Shown: positions 50,105 through 59,080, numbered from the stretch's first letter. The stretch: DNA of 64,000 nt from Candidatus Binatia bacterium (GCA_022826945.1 JAJDTY010000073.1:186001-250000); one strand, 5' to 3'. The notes: generated by a model from the letters alone, not told the origin. Numbers and translations: made by a program.

Positions 50105-50367
50105 GGGAATTATAGCGAAAGGTAACAATCGCTACCGTTCTTGCCGTATATAGCGACACTCGGGGTATTCCCACCCGAGGGAGGACTGACAATTAGCCCC
50201 CGGTTTAGAATGTTCATCGCCGCATTCCAGTCCCGGTCTCTGGATAAGCCACAGGCCGGGCACCCATGGAGCCGGTCGTGCGTGGACACACGCAGCTTGG
50301 CGGTATACGTGAGGGCGCGATGCATCACCTAGCTCCATCGTACTTGTTACTTTTCGCTATAATTCCC
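50105..50367 (-). mobile_element. TIR-bounded miniature element B with tnpB remnant
   Basis: A 263-bp element. The left end (50105-50127) and right end (50345-50367) form a 23-bp terminal inverted repeat with a single mismatch (GGGAATTATAGCGAAA followed by A or G, then GTAACA). It is flanked by TCATGAAT at 50097-50104 and again at 50368-50375, an exact 8-bp target duplication. The interior is a shortened version of element A at 29461-29864, with the same tnpB 3' end. It inserted between the molybdenum hydroxylase operon and its likely upstream control region. Confidence 0.85.
50110..50328 (-). pseudogene. TnpB-like relic, shorter than in element A
   Basis: A 72-codon frame: MHRALTYTAKLR at the start, a jump, then CPACGLSRDRDWNAAMNILNRG and a tail similar to element A. 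The first CxxC pair of the zinc ribbon is lost as well as the nuclease domains. It is a separate deletion derivative, since the junction differs from element A. Not expected to have activity. Confidence 0.65.
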
Positions 50368-50546
50368 TCATGAATCCTTTTCGCAGTCAAGCGCCGTGGG
50401 TCAGATTGACCTGAAAGGCCGTAGGTCAGTATAGTTACGCTAGAGGGGAGAAAGAGGAAGCGTGTCCTTCCTCCACCAGCAGATGCGAGATACGGTTCCT
50501 CTTTAGTGTCAGGAGCGCCGCGTGCCTATGGGAGAGGGTGATTGGG
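50368..50546. other. Intergenic stretch after element B
   Basis: About 180 bases. It contains the right target duplication of element B (50368-50375) and a fourth hairpin repeat (50451-50504). No gene is seen. Confidence 0.5.
50451..50504. repeat. Long-hairpin repeat family H, copy 4 (diverged)
   Basis: AAAGAGGAAGCGT (50451-50463) pairs with ACGGTTCCTCTTT (50492-50504) with one mismatch. The interior retains GTGTCCT and CAGATGC, as in copy 3. It lies upstream of the small unknown gene at 50547. Confidence 0.5.
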
Positions 50547-50849
50547 ATGCCGAGTTTCGATATTGGGGTTGGACATGGCTCCGCCTATCACCTGGTTGAA
50601 GACAATATTGCGCACTACGTGGTCAAGGCGTATCGCGGCCGGCCCGACCGTGCGCTGACGGCCGGCAGCATTGTTCGGCATATTATACAAGAGCTGGGCG
50701 TGACCGGATTCTCCTTACAACCGGAGCATATCATGAGGGGGGTCTCGGTATTTGAAGAACGGACGGGTCGAAAGATGCTTGAAGCGGAGACCGGCACGTT
50801 TCCGGTACGCTACCGGTGCGTGTACCACAAAGATATCCGGATTCCCTGA
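50547..50849 (+). CDS. Unknown 100-residue protein
   Basis: A 100-residue soluble protein. The N-terminus PSFDIGVGHGSAYHLVEDN is followed by helices and a C-terminal strand region (ETGTFPVRYRCVYHKDI). I do not recognise the family. ATG 50547 has GGAGAGGG nine bases upstream; the GTG at 50538 is closer to the site and less likely. A strong terminator follows 25 bases after its stop. Confidence 0.6.
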   Translation: MPSFDIGVGHGSAYHLVEDNIAHYVVKAYRGRPDRALTAGSIVRHIIQELGVTGFSLQPEHIMRGVSVFEERTGRKMLEAETGTFPVRYRCVYHKDIRIP

Positions 50850-50874
50850 TCCAGTGGCTGCCTGCTCCAGTCAA

Positions 50875-50910
50875 AACGGCCAAGGGCGGATACCCTTGGC
50901 CGTTCTTTTT
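50875..50910 (+). terminator. Rho-independent terminator
   Basis: AACGGCCAAGGG (50875-50886) pairs perfectly with CCCTTGGCCGTT (50893-50904) across a 6-base loop, and CTTTTT follows. It serves the unknown plus-strand gene and may also act for the amidohydrolase gene that ends at 50931 on the other strand. Confidence 0.88.
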
Positions 50911-50930
50911 GCGAGCGGTGGACTGAAATT

Positions 50931-52109
50931 TTATGCGTTCAACTTGGCTTCGTCCGCTGCGGTCGGCCCCTCGACTCGATACAGCTTTTCTCCGTTGTCC
51001 CATAGAATTTTACGTCGAACTTCCTCCTCGCAATCGTCTAGGCCGTTTTTGATACGGTCATGAACCTCGTCGCCGTAAAGCGAAGTCGGGTGGGGAAAGT
51101 CGGTTTCAAACATGATCCGGTCAACCCCGACCTTATCGATCAGACGCCGCGGGGCGATCTGCTCGAACCAGTAGCAGGCGTAGATATTCCGCGCAAAATA
51201 CTCGGACGGCAGCATATCGAGGTCGGGCCGCTCTTCCGGGACACGGTTGCCGAGGAACTGATAATCCAGGGCTTCGAGAGCAAACGGAATCCAGCCGATC
51301 CCACTCTCGACCGAGACAAATTTAATACTGGGATAACGCGCCAGTACGCCCGAAATGATCAGGTCGCTCAACTGAATACCGTTGCGCATGAAGATGTCAA
51401 CTGACAGCTCGGCAAAGGCCGCCATTTTACCGTAGGTTTTCACCTTGTCGCGCCGCAGTCCGCCATCCATATTGCCCGAGCCGATATGGAAGCTGATCGG
51501 CTGGTCAAGCTCGCAGGCAACTTCCCACAACGGATTCCAGTGCGGGTCGCCCAAGAGGGGCTGGCCGAGCGATTGTGGGTCTCCGGTGAAGAGAATGCCT
51601 CTATGACCCATAGCGTGACAGCGTCGGATTTCTTCAACTGAGGCGTCAACATCCCAGAAGGGCGTTGAGGTGATCGGGAGCAGGCGGCGCGAATCGGCTG
51701 ACGCCCACTCGGTTTGCCAATCGTTATACACCTTGACACAGGTGAGCTTGAGGTCTGAGTCTTCCAGGCGGAGAAACTCCTGGCTGCCAAATCCACCGAC
51801 GTTGGGATACATGACCATTGCCCAGATACCCATTTCATCCATGTATTTGAGACGCTCCTGGGCGTCGAACGCCCCTGGGTGCATCTCGTCATACGACTTG
51901 GGCCAGTTGGTCATATCACCCACACCCGCAGTGGCGGTCAGACCCGGATTGGCTATGCGCCGGTCGCCGAGGAACCACCACTGGCGTCCCTTGGCATCAA
52001 AGTCAACACGGGGAACCGCGTCTTTCAACTTATCAGGGACCCGACTGGTCCACAGGTCCGGGGTCTCTGTTACGTGCGTGTCAACGTCAATGATTGTATA
52101 GCCACTCAT
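50931..52109 (-). CDS. Amidohydrolase family protein (ACMSD-like)
   Basis: A 392-residue TIM-barrel metal hydrolase of the amidohydrolase-2 type. It begins IIDVDTHVTE, has FHIG in the middle, a SVESGIGWIPFALE segment and ETDFPHPTS near the C-terminus; these are the usual metal ligands of ACMSD-like decarboxylases and hydrolases. ATG 52109 has a GGAGGC ribosome site. Such proteins often act on aromatic or amide intermediates, consistent with the catabolic context. Confidence 0.88.
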   Translation of the reverse strand: MSGYTIIDVDTHVTETPDLWTSRVPDKLKDAVPRVDFDAKGRQWWFLGDRRIANPGLTATAGVGDMTNWPKSYDEMHPGAFDAQERLKYMDEMGIWAMVMYPNVGGFGSQEFLRLEDSDLKLTCVKVYNDWQTEWASADSRRLLPITSTPFWDVDASVEEIRRCHAMGHRGILFTGDPQSLGQPLLGDPHWNPLWEVACELDQPISFHIGSGNMDGGLRRDKVKTYGKMAAFAELSVDIFMRNGIQLSDLIISGVLARYPSIKFVSVESGIGWIPFALEALDYQFLGNRVPEERPDLDMLPSEYFARNIYACYWFEQIAPRRLIDKVGVDRIMFETDFPHPTSLYGDEVHDRIKNGLDDCEEEVRRKILWDNGEKLYRVEGPTAADEAKLNA

Positions 52110-52281
52110 ATGCGTGCCTCCTTCAGCCGCCGTTCTGAGGCTCTACCGTATCTGAGGACCCGACAATTGCCAAGTCGGACGGAAGGGCCAATGATGCCAT
52201 GACGGGGGTGGTCGTTGTCGTCAACCTGTCCATATATGATACACTGGAATCAGTCGAACCAACGAGGCAAGGGAGGACGGC

Positions 52282-52527
52282 ATGGCAACAAAAAAAGATA
52301 TCGCTCTGGTAAGAGAATTGCGGCCCAGTAACCCAACAGAAGAACCCGCGCCCGCAAAGGAGCCTGCTCTGATAGACGAATTTCGACTTACGAGCCTGGC
52401 AGGGGAATTTGAGCAGCATAGTCAGGCAGAAATCGAACGTTTGGGCAGTGAGAATCCTGATTTCGACGAGCCTCTCTACCACGAAGCCGTTTCCCTCGTT
52501 CTACGAAAACTCGGCCGGTATCGATAA
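52282..52527 (+). CDS. Small acidic protein before the SMC-like ATPase
   Basis: An 81-residue soluble protein: KKDIALVRELRPSNPTEEP, then a helical C-terminus (PLYHEAVSLVLRKLGRY). I do not recognise the family. ATG 52282 has a GGGAGGA ribosome site. The SMC-like ATPase starts 33 bases later, so they are probably co-transcribed, and it may be a small regulator or partner. The upstream gap (52110-52281) has TATGATAC, a possible -10, at about 52236. Confidence 0.55.
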   Translation: MATKKDIALVRELRPSNPTEEPAPAKEPALIDEFRLTSLAGEFEQHSQAEIERLGSENPDFDEPLYHEAVSLVLRKLGRYR

Positions 52528-52560
52528 CCAAGTCCGTGCTGAATTCACAAGGAAACTTTT

Positions 52561-54825
52561 ATGATCATTACGAGTGTTCACGCCAAAAATGTGCTTCGTT
52601 ATGCGGAACTGAAACTCACGAATCTCCCCCGGCGCGGAATGATTGGGATAAGCGGAGCCAACGAATCCGGCAAAACGACCATTGCCGAGATTCTGTGTCT
52701 GGCACTGTTTGGCCGGACGTTCTCTCACGCTGAGGACGATTTCCAAAAAAACATCAAGTGGGGCGAGTTCGGCGCGTCAGTCTCTGTTGGCTTTCTTGCC
52801 AAGGATAAACACCGCTATCTGGTGACGCGCTCTTTTGACGCAGACGGGAATCACTTGGCCCAACTCCGCAGGGAAGGGGAAGACGAACCTTTTGTCCGTG
52901 GGGCTGCTGCGGTGAACGAGAATGTGGCGCAGCTGTGCGGTTTTACCTATCAACGTTTTATCGATTCCTTTTATTTAGCCCAGCGTAATATCGCCTCTCC
53001 GTCTATCCTCCTCCAGACCGCCAAGGCGTTGGCAGGAGTTGAAACCTTTGAGCACGTGGCGACGGAATGTGAGTCCGATATACACACCCTCGAGGAAGAA
53101 CTCGCCCCTCTGCACAGCGGCCTTGCCGAGACTCGCCGGCAGCACAGTGAACTCGATATTCAGGCTGATGCGTTGCCGAATTTGAAGACAGAAAGGAACG
53201 CGCAAACTACAGCTATTGCCGGGCAAAAAGAAGAGAATACGGCCCGTCAGTTGACGCTCGACCGGCTGCGCGCTGCAATCGTGGAGATCACTGCGCAAGT
53301 GAAAAAGACGATGCACGTCACTCTCGATACCAGCTTGCAGCAGTGGCTCCAGTATGCGGAGAACCTCGAGACGGCCACACAAAACGTCGACGTGGCGAGT
53401 GAAGGGGCGGAATCCGGTTCGGGGCCACGACTGACAGGGACACTCCAATCTTGGCGTGCAGACCTGCACACGCGCCTTGAGGCTTTTACCCCGGTGCGGA
53501 ACGCGACAGCCACGTATCGCCAACGTTTGGCCTGGCTCATTGGCCAGGGAGAGCGACCGGCTGAGGTTAACGCTCGTGCGCGCTCTTTACCCGACCAGAG
53601 CGCACAACTCCTCAGTCAGGGGGAAGGCATACGCGGGAAGCGAACCGGTCCTATTATCGGATTTTTTGGCGTGCTTCTGCTGATGGTTATGAGTTGGAGT
53701 GCGCTCTGGTTTCTGAACTATATGCCGGAACACGCCATCGGACAGTGGCTCAGCAACGACCTGCAACTACAGGTGGCGCATACCACTGTGCTTCTCCTGG
53801 TTGCTGCGGTCTCCAGCGGGCTGAGCCTCGTGTTGCTCGTTATGGTTTTCCTTCTGACGGAGCAGATTCTGACTGCGCGGCAGAAGGCCGCCCGCCTCCA
53901 AGCCGACCAAGAAAAAATCAAAGCCCATCTCCAAAGCTTAGACGATCTCCCCCAGCAATCCCTGGCGACTGAGGTGGCGGCGCTTGATGCCTGTGATGAT
54001 CCACAATTGAAAGAAGCCCTGACCCAGTTTGTCGGCGGTCCCGGCGCGGCGCTGCTCGATGCGGAGGCGCTCGTAGCGTTTCTTGCTCCGCTGGAGGCCG
54101 CGAGTCGTACCTGCCAGGAGGATGCTGACGCCATCACCAGACGGATCACTGAAGAAATACAGTCTGTTGAGACGAATATGGCTGCCATGCAACAAGACCT
54201 GGAGCGTTTGGACCAAGCTATTACGGAAGAAGAGCGTCGCCTCAATAAAGCGGCGCAACTGGACCAGGAGGTCGCCGCGTTCGAAAAGGATATTGATAGC
54301 AAAACCCACAGTATTGAAGTACGGCGAATCGCCCAAAATCTCCTCGCTGGTTCACACCGTCGTTTACTGAGTCGGTTTAACCTGGAGATGCGACACGTGG
54401 TGAGTAAAATCATGCCGAAGCTCACCGAGGGACGCTACGAGACCATGCAGATCGATAATGACCTGAACGTCCGGGTATGGTCGAGTGAAAAGGGTCATTT
54501 TGTTGATCTGAACGAGATCTCGGGAGGCACCTATAATCAGGTCATGCTGGCGATCCGTCTTGCCTTGTCACAAGCGTTGATTACCTCATCGCTGTGTGGC
54601 GTTGAATGCCTGATTCTTGATGAGCCGTTCGCCTTTTTTGACGCCCAGCGTACCCAAAAGACTCTGGAGATTTTGCCTCAGGTCAGTCCTGAAATCGAAC
54701 AGATGTGGATTATTGCTCAGCAGTTTGATGATAGCAGCTCCCTTGCCCTGCACCTGAGTTGTTCACGGGACGCGGAGGTTTTGATCGCTCCAGTAGGCGA
54801 ATACGAGGCGCTGGAGGAGGGGTAG
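52561..54825 (+). CDS. Membrane-spanning SMC/RecN-like ATPase (YhaN-type)
   Basis: A 754-residue SMC-family ATPase. Walker A is GANESGKT at residues 32-39; the ABC signature LNEISGGTYNQVML lies at about residue 650 and Walker B CLILDEPFAFFD at 683. Coiled coils fill the middle, with two hydrophobic helices at residues 363-388 and 404-431, so the coiled-coil hinge is membrane-embedded. YhaN-type proteins share this design and usually pair with a nuclease (YhaO); no nuclease is seen here. It may act in DNA or envelope maintenance or defence. ATG 52561 has an AAGGAAAC ribosome site. Confidence 0.85.
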   Translation: MIITSVHAKNVLRYAELKLTNLPRRGMIGISGANESGKTTIAEILCLALFGRTFSHAEDDFQKNIKWGEFGASVSVGFLAKDKHRYLVTRSFDADGNHLAQLRREGEDEPFVRGAAAVNENVAQLCGFTYQRFIDSFYLAQRNIASPSILLQTAKALAGVETFEHVATECESDIHTLEEELAPLHSGLAETRRQHSELDIQADALPNLKTERNAQTTAIAGQKEENTARQLTLDRLRAAIVEITAQVKKTMHVTLDTSLQQWLQYAENLETATQNVDVASEGAESGSGPRLTGTLQSWRADLHTRLEAFTPVRNATATYRQRLAWLIGQGERPAEVNARARSLPDQSAQLLSQGEGIRGKRTGPIIGFFGVLLLMVMSWSALWFLNYMPEHAIGQWLSNDLQLQVAHTTVLLLVAAVSSGLSLVLLVMVFLLTEQILTARQKAARLQADQEKIKAHLQSLDDLPQQSLATEVAALDACDDPQLKEALTQFVGGPGAALLDAEALVAFLAPLEAASRTCQEDADAITRRITEEIQSVETNMAAMQQDLERLDQAITEEERRLNKAAQLDQEVAAFEKDIDSKTHSIEVRRIAQNLLAGSHRRLLSRFNLEMRHVVSKIMPKLTEGRYETMQIDNDLNVRVWSSEKGHFVDLNEISGGTYNQVMLAIRLALSQALITSSLCGVECLILDEPFAFFDAQRTQKTLEILPQVSPEIEQMWIIAQQFDDSSSLALHLSCSRDAEVLIAPVGEYEALEEG

Positions 54826-54906
54826 GGGCTATAGCACCTCAGAGATTAATTCCATAAAAGTCCTACTCAGTCTTGTACCACGACATAATTCAGTCAAGGA
54901 GATGGT

Positions 54907-56058
54907 ATGGATTTCGCCCTCACCAAAGAACAAGAAGCGTTCCGCGCAGAAATCCGGGAATTCCTGTCGAGCGAGGTGTCGGCTGAGGCGCGGGTTGAAG
55001 ACGGCTGGATTAGCGGCTACTCGCGTGAGTTTTCTCAGAAACTTGGCCAGCAAGGCTGGATCGGATTAACCTGGCCCAAGCAATACGGCGGGCAAGAAAG
55101 GTCGTATCTCGACCGCCTGATCCTGACCGAAGAATTATTGCGTGCCGGAGCCCCAGTCGCGGCGCACTGGCTGGGGGATCGCCAAGTTGGTCCGGCGCTG
55201 CTGGCATACGGCAGTGAAGAGCAAAAACAAGAAATCCTCCCGCAAGTCTGTAGAGGCGAGATCGTCTTTTGTCTGGGTATGAGTGAGCCAGGGTCTGGCT
55301 CAGACCTGGCTTCGCTCCAGACTCGGGCAGAAGAGGAAGGCGACCACTATACCTTAAACGGCCAGAAAATCTGGACCAGCTTTGCCCATGTTGCAGACTA
55401 TGCCTATCTGGTTGCCCGTACGGACCCGGATGCCCCGAAGCATAGGGGGATTAGTGAATTTCTGGTTGCGATGGATATCCCGGGTGTCGATGTGCGACCT
55501 CTCATCGATGCCACAGGGGAACATCATTTTAATGAGGTCTTTTTTGATAATGCTGAGGTGCCGAAAAACCGGCTCATTGGTGAGAAAAATCGAGGCTGGT
55601 ACCAGATTGCCTCTCAGCTTGACTATGAACGTAGCGGTATTGAGCGGCTGCTGAGCAATTACCCTCTTTTTCAGGATGCCGTTCGGTACGCAAAGGAACA
55701 GGGGCTGACGAAAGACCCGCTTGTCAGGGACACCCTGGCTCAGCTTCAGATCGAGCTCGATTTGGGTCGTTCCATGGTCTACAAGGTCGCGTGGTATCTG
55801 ACTCAGAAGACTGTGCCGAACTATGAAGCCGCCATGGCAAAGTGTTTTTGTACTGAAGTGGAACAGCGTATTGCGAACGCAGTGAGTGAACTGCTGGGTG
55901 ATTATGCAGTCCTCTTACCCGGCTCACCTCATGCTCGCCTCGCCGGCCGTGCGGCCCGAGAATATCTGTACGCCCCGGCCTACACGATCCAGGGCGGAAC
56001 GAGCAATATTCTGCGCAATATCGTTGCGATCCGTGGCCTTGGTTTGCAGCCAGGGTAG
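54907..56058 (+). CDS. Acyl-CoA dehydrogenase
   Basis: A 383-residue acyl-CoA dehydrogenase. It has MSEPGSGSDLASLQTRA, KIWTSFAHVADYAYLVART and C-terminal IQGGTSNILRNIVA. The usual motif YEGTSEI is replaced by QGGTSNI, so the base may lie elsewhere, as in FadE-type dehydrogenases of steroid and terpenoid pathways. ATG 54907 has a CAAGGAGA ribosome site. An SDR and an LLM gene follow on the same strand, suggesting a degradation unit. Confidence 0.9.
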   Translation: MDFALTKEQEAFRAEIREFLSSEVSAEARVEDGWISGYSREFSQKLGQQGWIGLTWPKQYGGQERSYLDRLILTEELLRAGAPVAAHWLGDRQVGPALLAYGSEEQKQEILPQVCRGEIVFCLGMSEPGSGSDLASLQTRAEEEGDHYTLNGQKIWTSFAHVADYAYLVARTDPDAPKHRGISEFLVAMDIPGVDVRPLIDATGEHHFNEVFFDNAEVPKNRLIGEKNRGWYQIASQLDYERSGIERLLSNYPLFQDAVRYAKEQGLTKDPLVRDTLAQLQIELDLGRSMVYKVAWYLTQKTVPNYEAAMAKCFCTEVEQRIANAVSELLGDYAVLLPGSPHARLAGRAAREYLYAPAYTIQGGTSNILRNIVAIRGLGLQPG

Positions 56059-56139
56059 GGGACAGCATAAGAGCGGGCGATTGCTCTTATGCCGCTCGCT
56101 GTTTGAGACAGGCCAGCCAGCCCTGACTGAGGGAGTACC

Positions 56140-56892
56140 ATGCTTTTGAAAAATAAAGTTGCGCTTATTACTGGATCGGTGCGGGGGACCGGAGCCGGCA
56201 TTGCCCGTGTTTTTGCTGGCGAAGGGGCTCAGGTTGTCATTAACCAAGTCAAAGAAGAGGGCAACCCTCAACAGGTACTCGAAGAAATCGAGTCAGCCGG
56301 CGGGCAAGTCTTATTTGTCAAGGCAGACATTACAGATGAAGCCCACGTCACGGATATGGTTCGACAAATCGAAGACCGGTTTGGTCAGGTTGATATCTTG
56401 GTTAACAATTATGCTGGGGGTATTCCGCAGAAATTGTTTCAGGAGACAACCTGGGCGGACTGGCAGTATCAGCTCGATACGACGGTCAAAGCTGCGTTTT
56501 TGTGTGCGCAAGCGGTTCTGCCTGGAATGAAAACGCGACGGTGGGGGCGGATTATCAACATCAACACGATTGGTATCCATCAACCCAGTCCGCACTATCA
56601 CGCCTATATCGCAGCAAAAACAGCCATGTTGGGCTTCTCTCGAAATTTGGCGGTTGAATTTGGTCAATATAATATCACCGTCAACATTGTCTCTCCCGGC
56701 TTGACCTTGACCCAGGAAGTCAAAGACATGCTGACACAGGAAACCCAAGCAAAGCATGAGAGCAAGGTGCCGTTGCGCAGAACGGGAACCGTTGAGGATA
56801 CAGCAAACGCAGCACTGTTTTTTGCGTCTGAGTTGGGCAGTTTCGTCACCGGCCACTATATGCCCGTGTGTGGCGGGCAAGTGTTAGCGTAG
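56140..56892 (+). CDS. SDR-family oxidoreductase with altered active site
   Basis: A 250-residue SDR. The nucleotide motif is TGSVRGTG rather than the usual TGxxxGIG, and NNYAG takes the place of NNAG. The active-site Ser is replaced: IININTIG where the family has NISS, although Tyr and Lys (HAYIAAKTA) are kept. A Thr could stand in for Ser, or the protein may be a weak or binding-only member. ATG 56140 has a GAGGGAG ribosome site. It lies between acyl-CoA dehydrogenase and LLM genes. Confidence 0.85.
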   Translation: MLLKNKVALITGSVRGTGAGIARVFAGEGAQVVINQVKEEGNPQQVLEEIESAGGQVLFVKADITDEAHVTDMVRQIEDRFGQVDILVNNYAGGIPQKLFQETTWADWQYQLDTTVKAAFLCAQAVLPGMKTRRWGRIININTIGIHQPSPHYHAYIAAKTAMLGFSRNLAVEFGQYNITVNIVSPGLTLTQEVKDMLTQETQAKHESKVPLRRTGTVEDTANAALFFASELGSFVTGHYMPVCGGQVLA

Positions 56893-56961
56893 GCTGAAAG
56901 ATCGCTTATTTGCTAAATATGAGGCTGATAATTATTCTTCTGTCAAATATGAGGAGGATGT

Positions 56962-57975
56962 ATGCAGCGATATGGAATCGCTCTTTTTACACCGACGATC
57001 CGCGACATGATGGAGGTCGCTCAACTCGCCGATGAGGCTGGCTTTGATTCTCTCTGGAACGGCGAGTTTTTTAATCGCAATGGCCTTGTCACCTTAGCCG
57101 CCGTTGCTACGTGCACCCAGCGCGCCAAAATTGCCACTGGAATCGCCTATGCGTACATGCGGAACCCGGTCCTGAATGCGACCGGGGCAATGGATATTGA
57201 CGAACTCTCGAACGGTCGTCTGATTCTTGGCTTAGGGAGCGGGACCCGTTCCATGAACGAAATGTGGTACGGAGAAAAGTTTGAGCCCCGCTCAGCGCTG
57301 AAAATGAAAGAGTGTGTCGCCCTGATCCGAAAAATATGGGCATCGCACGCGGGGGGTGGGATGAAGTTTGAGGGCGATTACTATCAATTGAACATCCCTG
57401 CGTACGCGCGTCCGCATATCGTCCGTGATCGTATTCCTCTCTATCTGGCTGCAGTGCAAAAGGGCATGTTACGCACGACTGGCGAGATTGCCGACGGCTT
57501 GGTCGGCCACCCACTCTATAGCCGGAAATATATCGAGGAATTCATTCGACCGAACATAGAGATCGGAGCCAAGCGGGGAGGGCGTACCGCCAAAGATATT
57601 GACATGACAACGCTGCTGATTACTGCGATCAGCCATGATCGCGAGCAAGCCCTACGTGATGCGAAGAATCAGATCGCCTTTTATGCCTCGGTGAAATCCT
57701 ACGAGGGCATTCTGAATTTGCATGGTTGGGAAGAACAAAAGCGGACGATATGGGAACATTTCAGAACCTTTAATTTGCCGAAGATGGCGGCTGCCGTGAC
57801 TGATGATATGGTCGAACAAATTGCAATCGCGGGTACGCCGGAAGAATGTCGTGAGCAGATTGAGCAATGGAAAGACGTCGTGGACCTGCCTATTCTGTAT
57901 ACCCCAACGGCTGGGGTCAAAGCTGATCGCGTCCGAGAGAATCATAGGCTCATTGTCGAGACGTTTGGCCAATAA
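56962..57975 (+). CDS. LLM-class oxidoreductase, F420-type
   Basis: A 337-residue luciferase-like enzyme of the methylenetetrahydromethanopterin-reductase-like branch: GFDSLWNGEFF, KIATGIAYAYMRNP, LSNGRLILGLGSGTRSMNEMW and RDRIPLYLAAVQKG. ATG 56962 has a GAGGAGGA ribosome site. An imperfect direct repeat, AAATATGAGG, occurs twice just upstream. It closes the acyl-CoA dehydrogenase/SDR/LLM unit. The substrate is unknown. Confidence 0.87.
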   Translation: MQRYGIALFTPTIRDMMEVAQLADEAGFDSLWNGEFFNRNGLVTLAAVATCTQRAKIATGIAYAYMRNPVLNATGAMDIDELSNGRLILGLGSGTRSMNEMWYGEKFEPRSALKMKECVALIRKIWASHAGGGMKFEGDYYQLNIPAYARPHIVRDRIPLYLAAVQKGMLRTTGEIADGLVGHPLYSRKYIEEFIRPNIEIGAKRGGRTAKDIDMTTLLITAISHDREQALRDAKNQIAFYASVKSYEGILNLHGWEEQKRTIWEHFRTFNLPKMAAAVTDDMVEQIAIAGTPEECREQIEQWKDVVDLPILYTPTAGVKADRVRENHRLIVETFGQ

Positions 57976-58273
57976 TACAAACCGTGCATAAGTGTTAGCG
58001 CCGCCGGAGGAAAATGTTTCGTGTGAAACAGCTAAGGTATTGGATGAGATAATTCAGTTTCTCAAGTATTTTCTCCGCTTGATGAGACTAAAAATATATC
58101 AAGCAGTTATATGGCAAGATGAGCACTTCTCTGAGGTGGAACCTCACTTTTTGATATGTTGCTATACCATGCAGAACGACTTCATCGATCCTCCGCTCTC
58201 CCGGTTGAAGGAATATGTACAAACTGAAATCTAGCTATTCCCAACCGACGTTGATGAGATAAAAATTATCAAG
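57976..58273. other. AT-richer gap before murI with doubtful small frame
   Basis: About 300 bases, richer in A and T than its surroundings. It contains the parS-like site at 58015-58030. A plus-strand 80-codon frame, GTG 57992 to 58234, has no family match and its GTG lacks a ribosome site; a GGAGG at 58007 instead precedes ATG 58014, which closes after 12 codons. I do not call a gene. Confidence 0.45.
58015..58030. promoter_or_regulatory. parS-like site (TGTTTC-GTGT-GAAACA)
   Basis: Both 6-base arms of the bacterial ParB-binding site, TGTTTC and GAAACA, are exact at the right spacing; the central four bases are GTGT instead of ACGT, so 14 of 16 match the consensus. It lies upstream of murI and secA. 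It could be a true chromosomal partition site or chance; ParB sites with two centre changes are usually weak. Confidence 0.4.
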
Positions 58274-59080
58274 GTGAATAGTGTGAGCGAAGAGGCGGCC
58301 ATCGGAATTTTTGACTCCGGTATAGGCGGGCTTACCGTCTATCAGCAAATCGCGATGCTTTCGCCCGCTGAAAACCTGATATATCTCGGAGATACCGCAC
58401 GCTGTCCGTATGGGACAAAGTCACACGATGTTGTAACGCAATATGCGTGCGAAAATAGCGATTTTCTCGCCGAACGGAATATCAAGATGCTGGTAGTGGC
58501 GTGTAATACGGCCTCGGCAGTAGCACTCAGGGCTTTACAAGAGCGCTACTCCATGCCCGTTATCGGTGTCATACAGCCCGGTGCTTCAGCCGCCGTCCGG
58601 TCGAGTCGAAACAAAAAAATAGGGGTGATAGGGACCGAGGCAACTATCGCGAGTGGAGCGTATACAAAAGCACTGCGCGCTTTAGACCCCTCTCTTGAGA
58701 TTTATACGCGTGCGTGTCCGTTGCTTGTTCCGTTAGTGGAGGAGGGGTGGGTTGAGAACGATGTGGCTCGCTCGACAGTGGCCACGTATCTCAGTAGCCT
58801 CAAACAGAGTGGTATAGATACCTTGATTTTGGGCTGCACGCATTATCCCTTATTAAAAAAGACGATTGCGGCGTATCTCGGCGACCATGTACAGCTTATT
58901 GATTCTGCTGAGGAAACGGCCAAGGTGGTGAGCGCCACCTTATCTGACAATAAACGCCCCCAGTCGAATGGGTCGGGTCGGGGCAGCTTTTTCGTCACAG
59001 ACAGCCCGGATCAATTCATTAAAGTTGGCGCCCGTTTTCTCGGGGACGTCGTTGAATCAGCCGTACGTCTGGAACGTTAA
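58274..59080 (+). CDS. murI: Glutamate racemase
   Basis: A 268-residue glutamate racemase, which supplies D-glutamate for peptidoglycan. The two catalytic cysteines are in VACNTASA (Cys77) and LGCTHYPLL (Cys188). [12 protein letters not shown] and [12 protein letters not shown] mark the N-terminal lobe. GTG 58274 is preferred; a second GTG is three codons later. The secA gene follows after 20 bases. Confidence 0.94.
   Translation: MNSVSEEAAIGIFDSGIGGLTVYQQIAMLSPAENLIYLGDTARCPYGTKSHDVVTQYACENSDFLAERNIKMLVVACNTASAVALRALQERYSMPVIGVIQPGASAAVRSSRNKKIGVIGTEATIASGAYTKALRALDPSLEIYTRACPLLVPLVEEGWVENDVARSTVATYLSSLKQSGIDTLILGCTHYPLLKKTIAAYLGDHVQLIDSAEETAKVVSATLSDNKRPQSNGSGRGSFFVTDSPDQFIKVGARFLGDVVESAVRLER

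Noticed and set aside
57992-58234. 80-codon frame before murI as a gene
   Set aside because: GTG without ribosome site, no motif, AT-rich composition unlike neighbouring genes, and overlap with a parS-like site.
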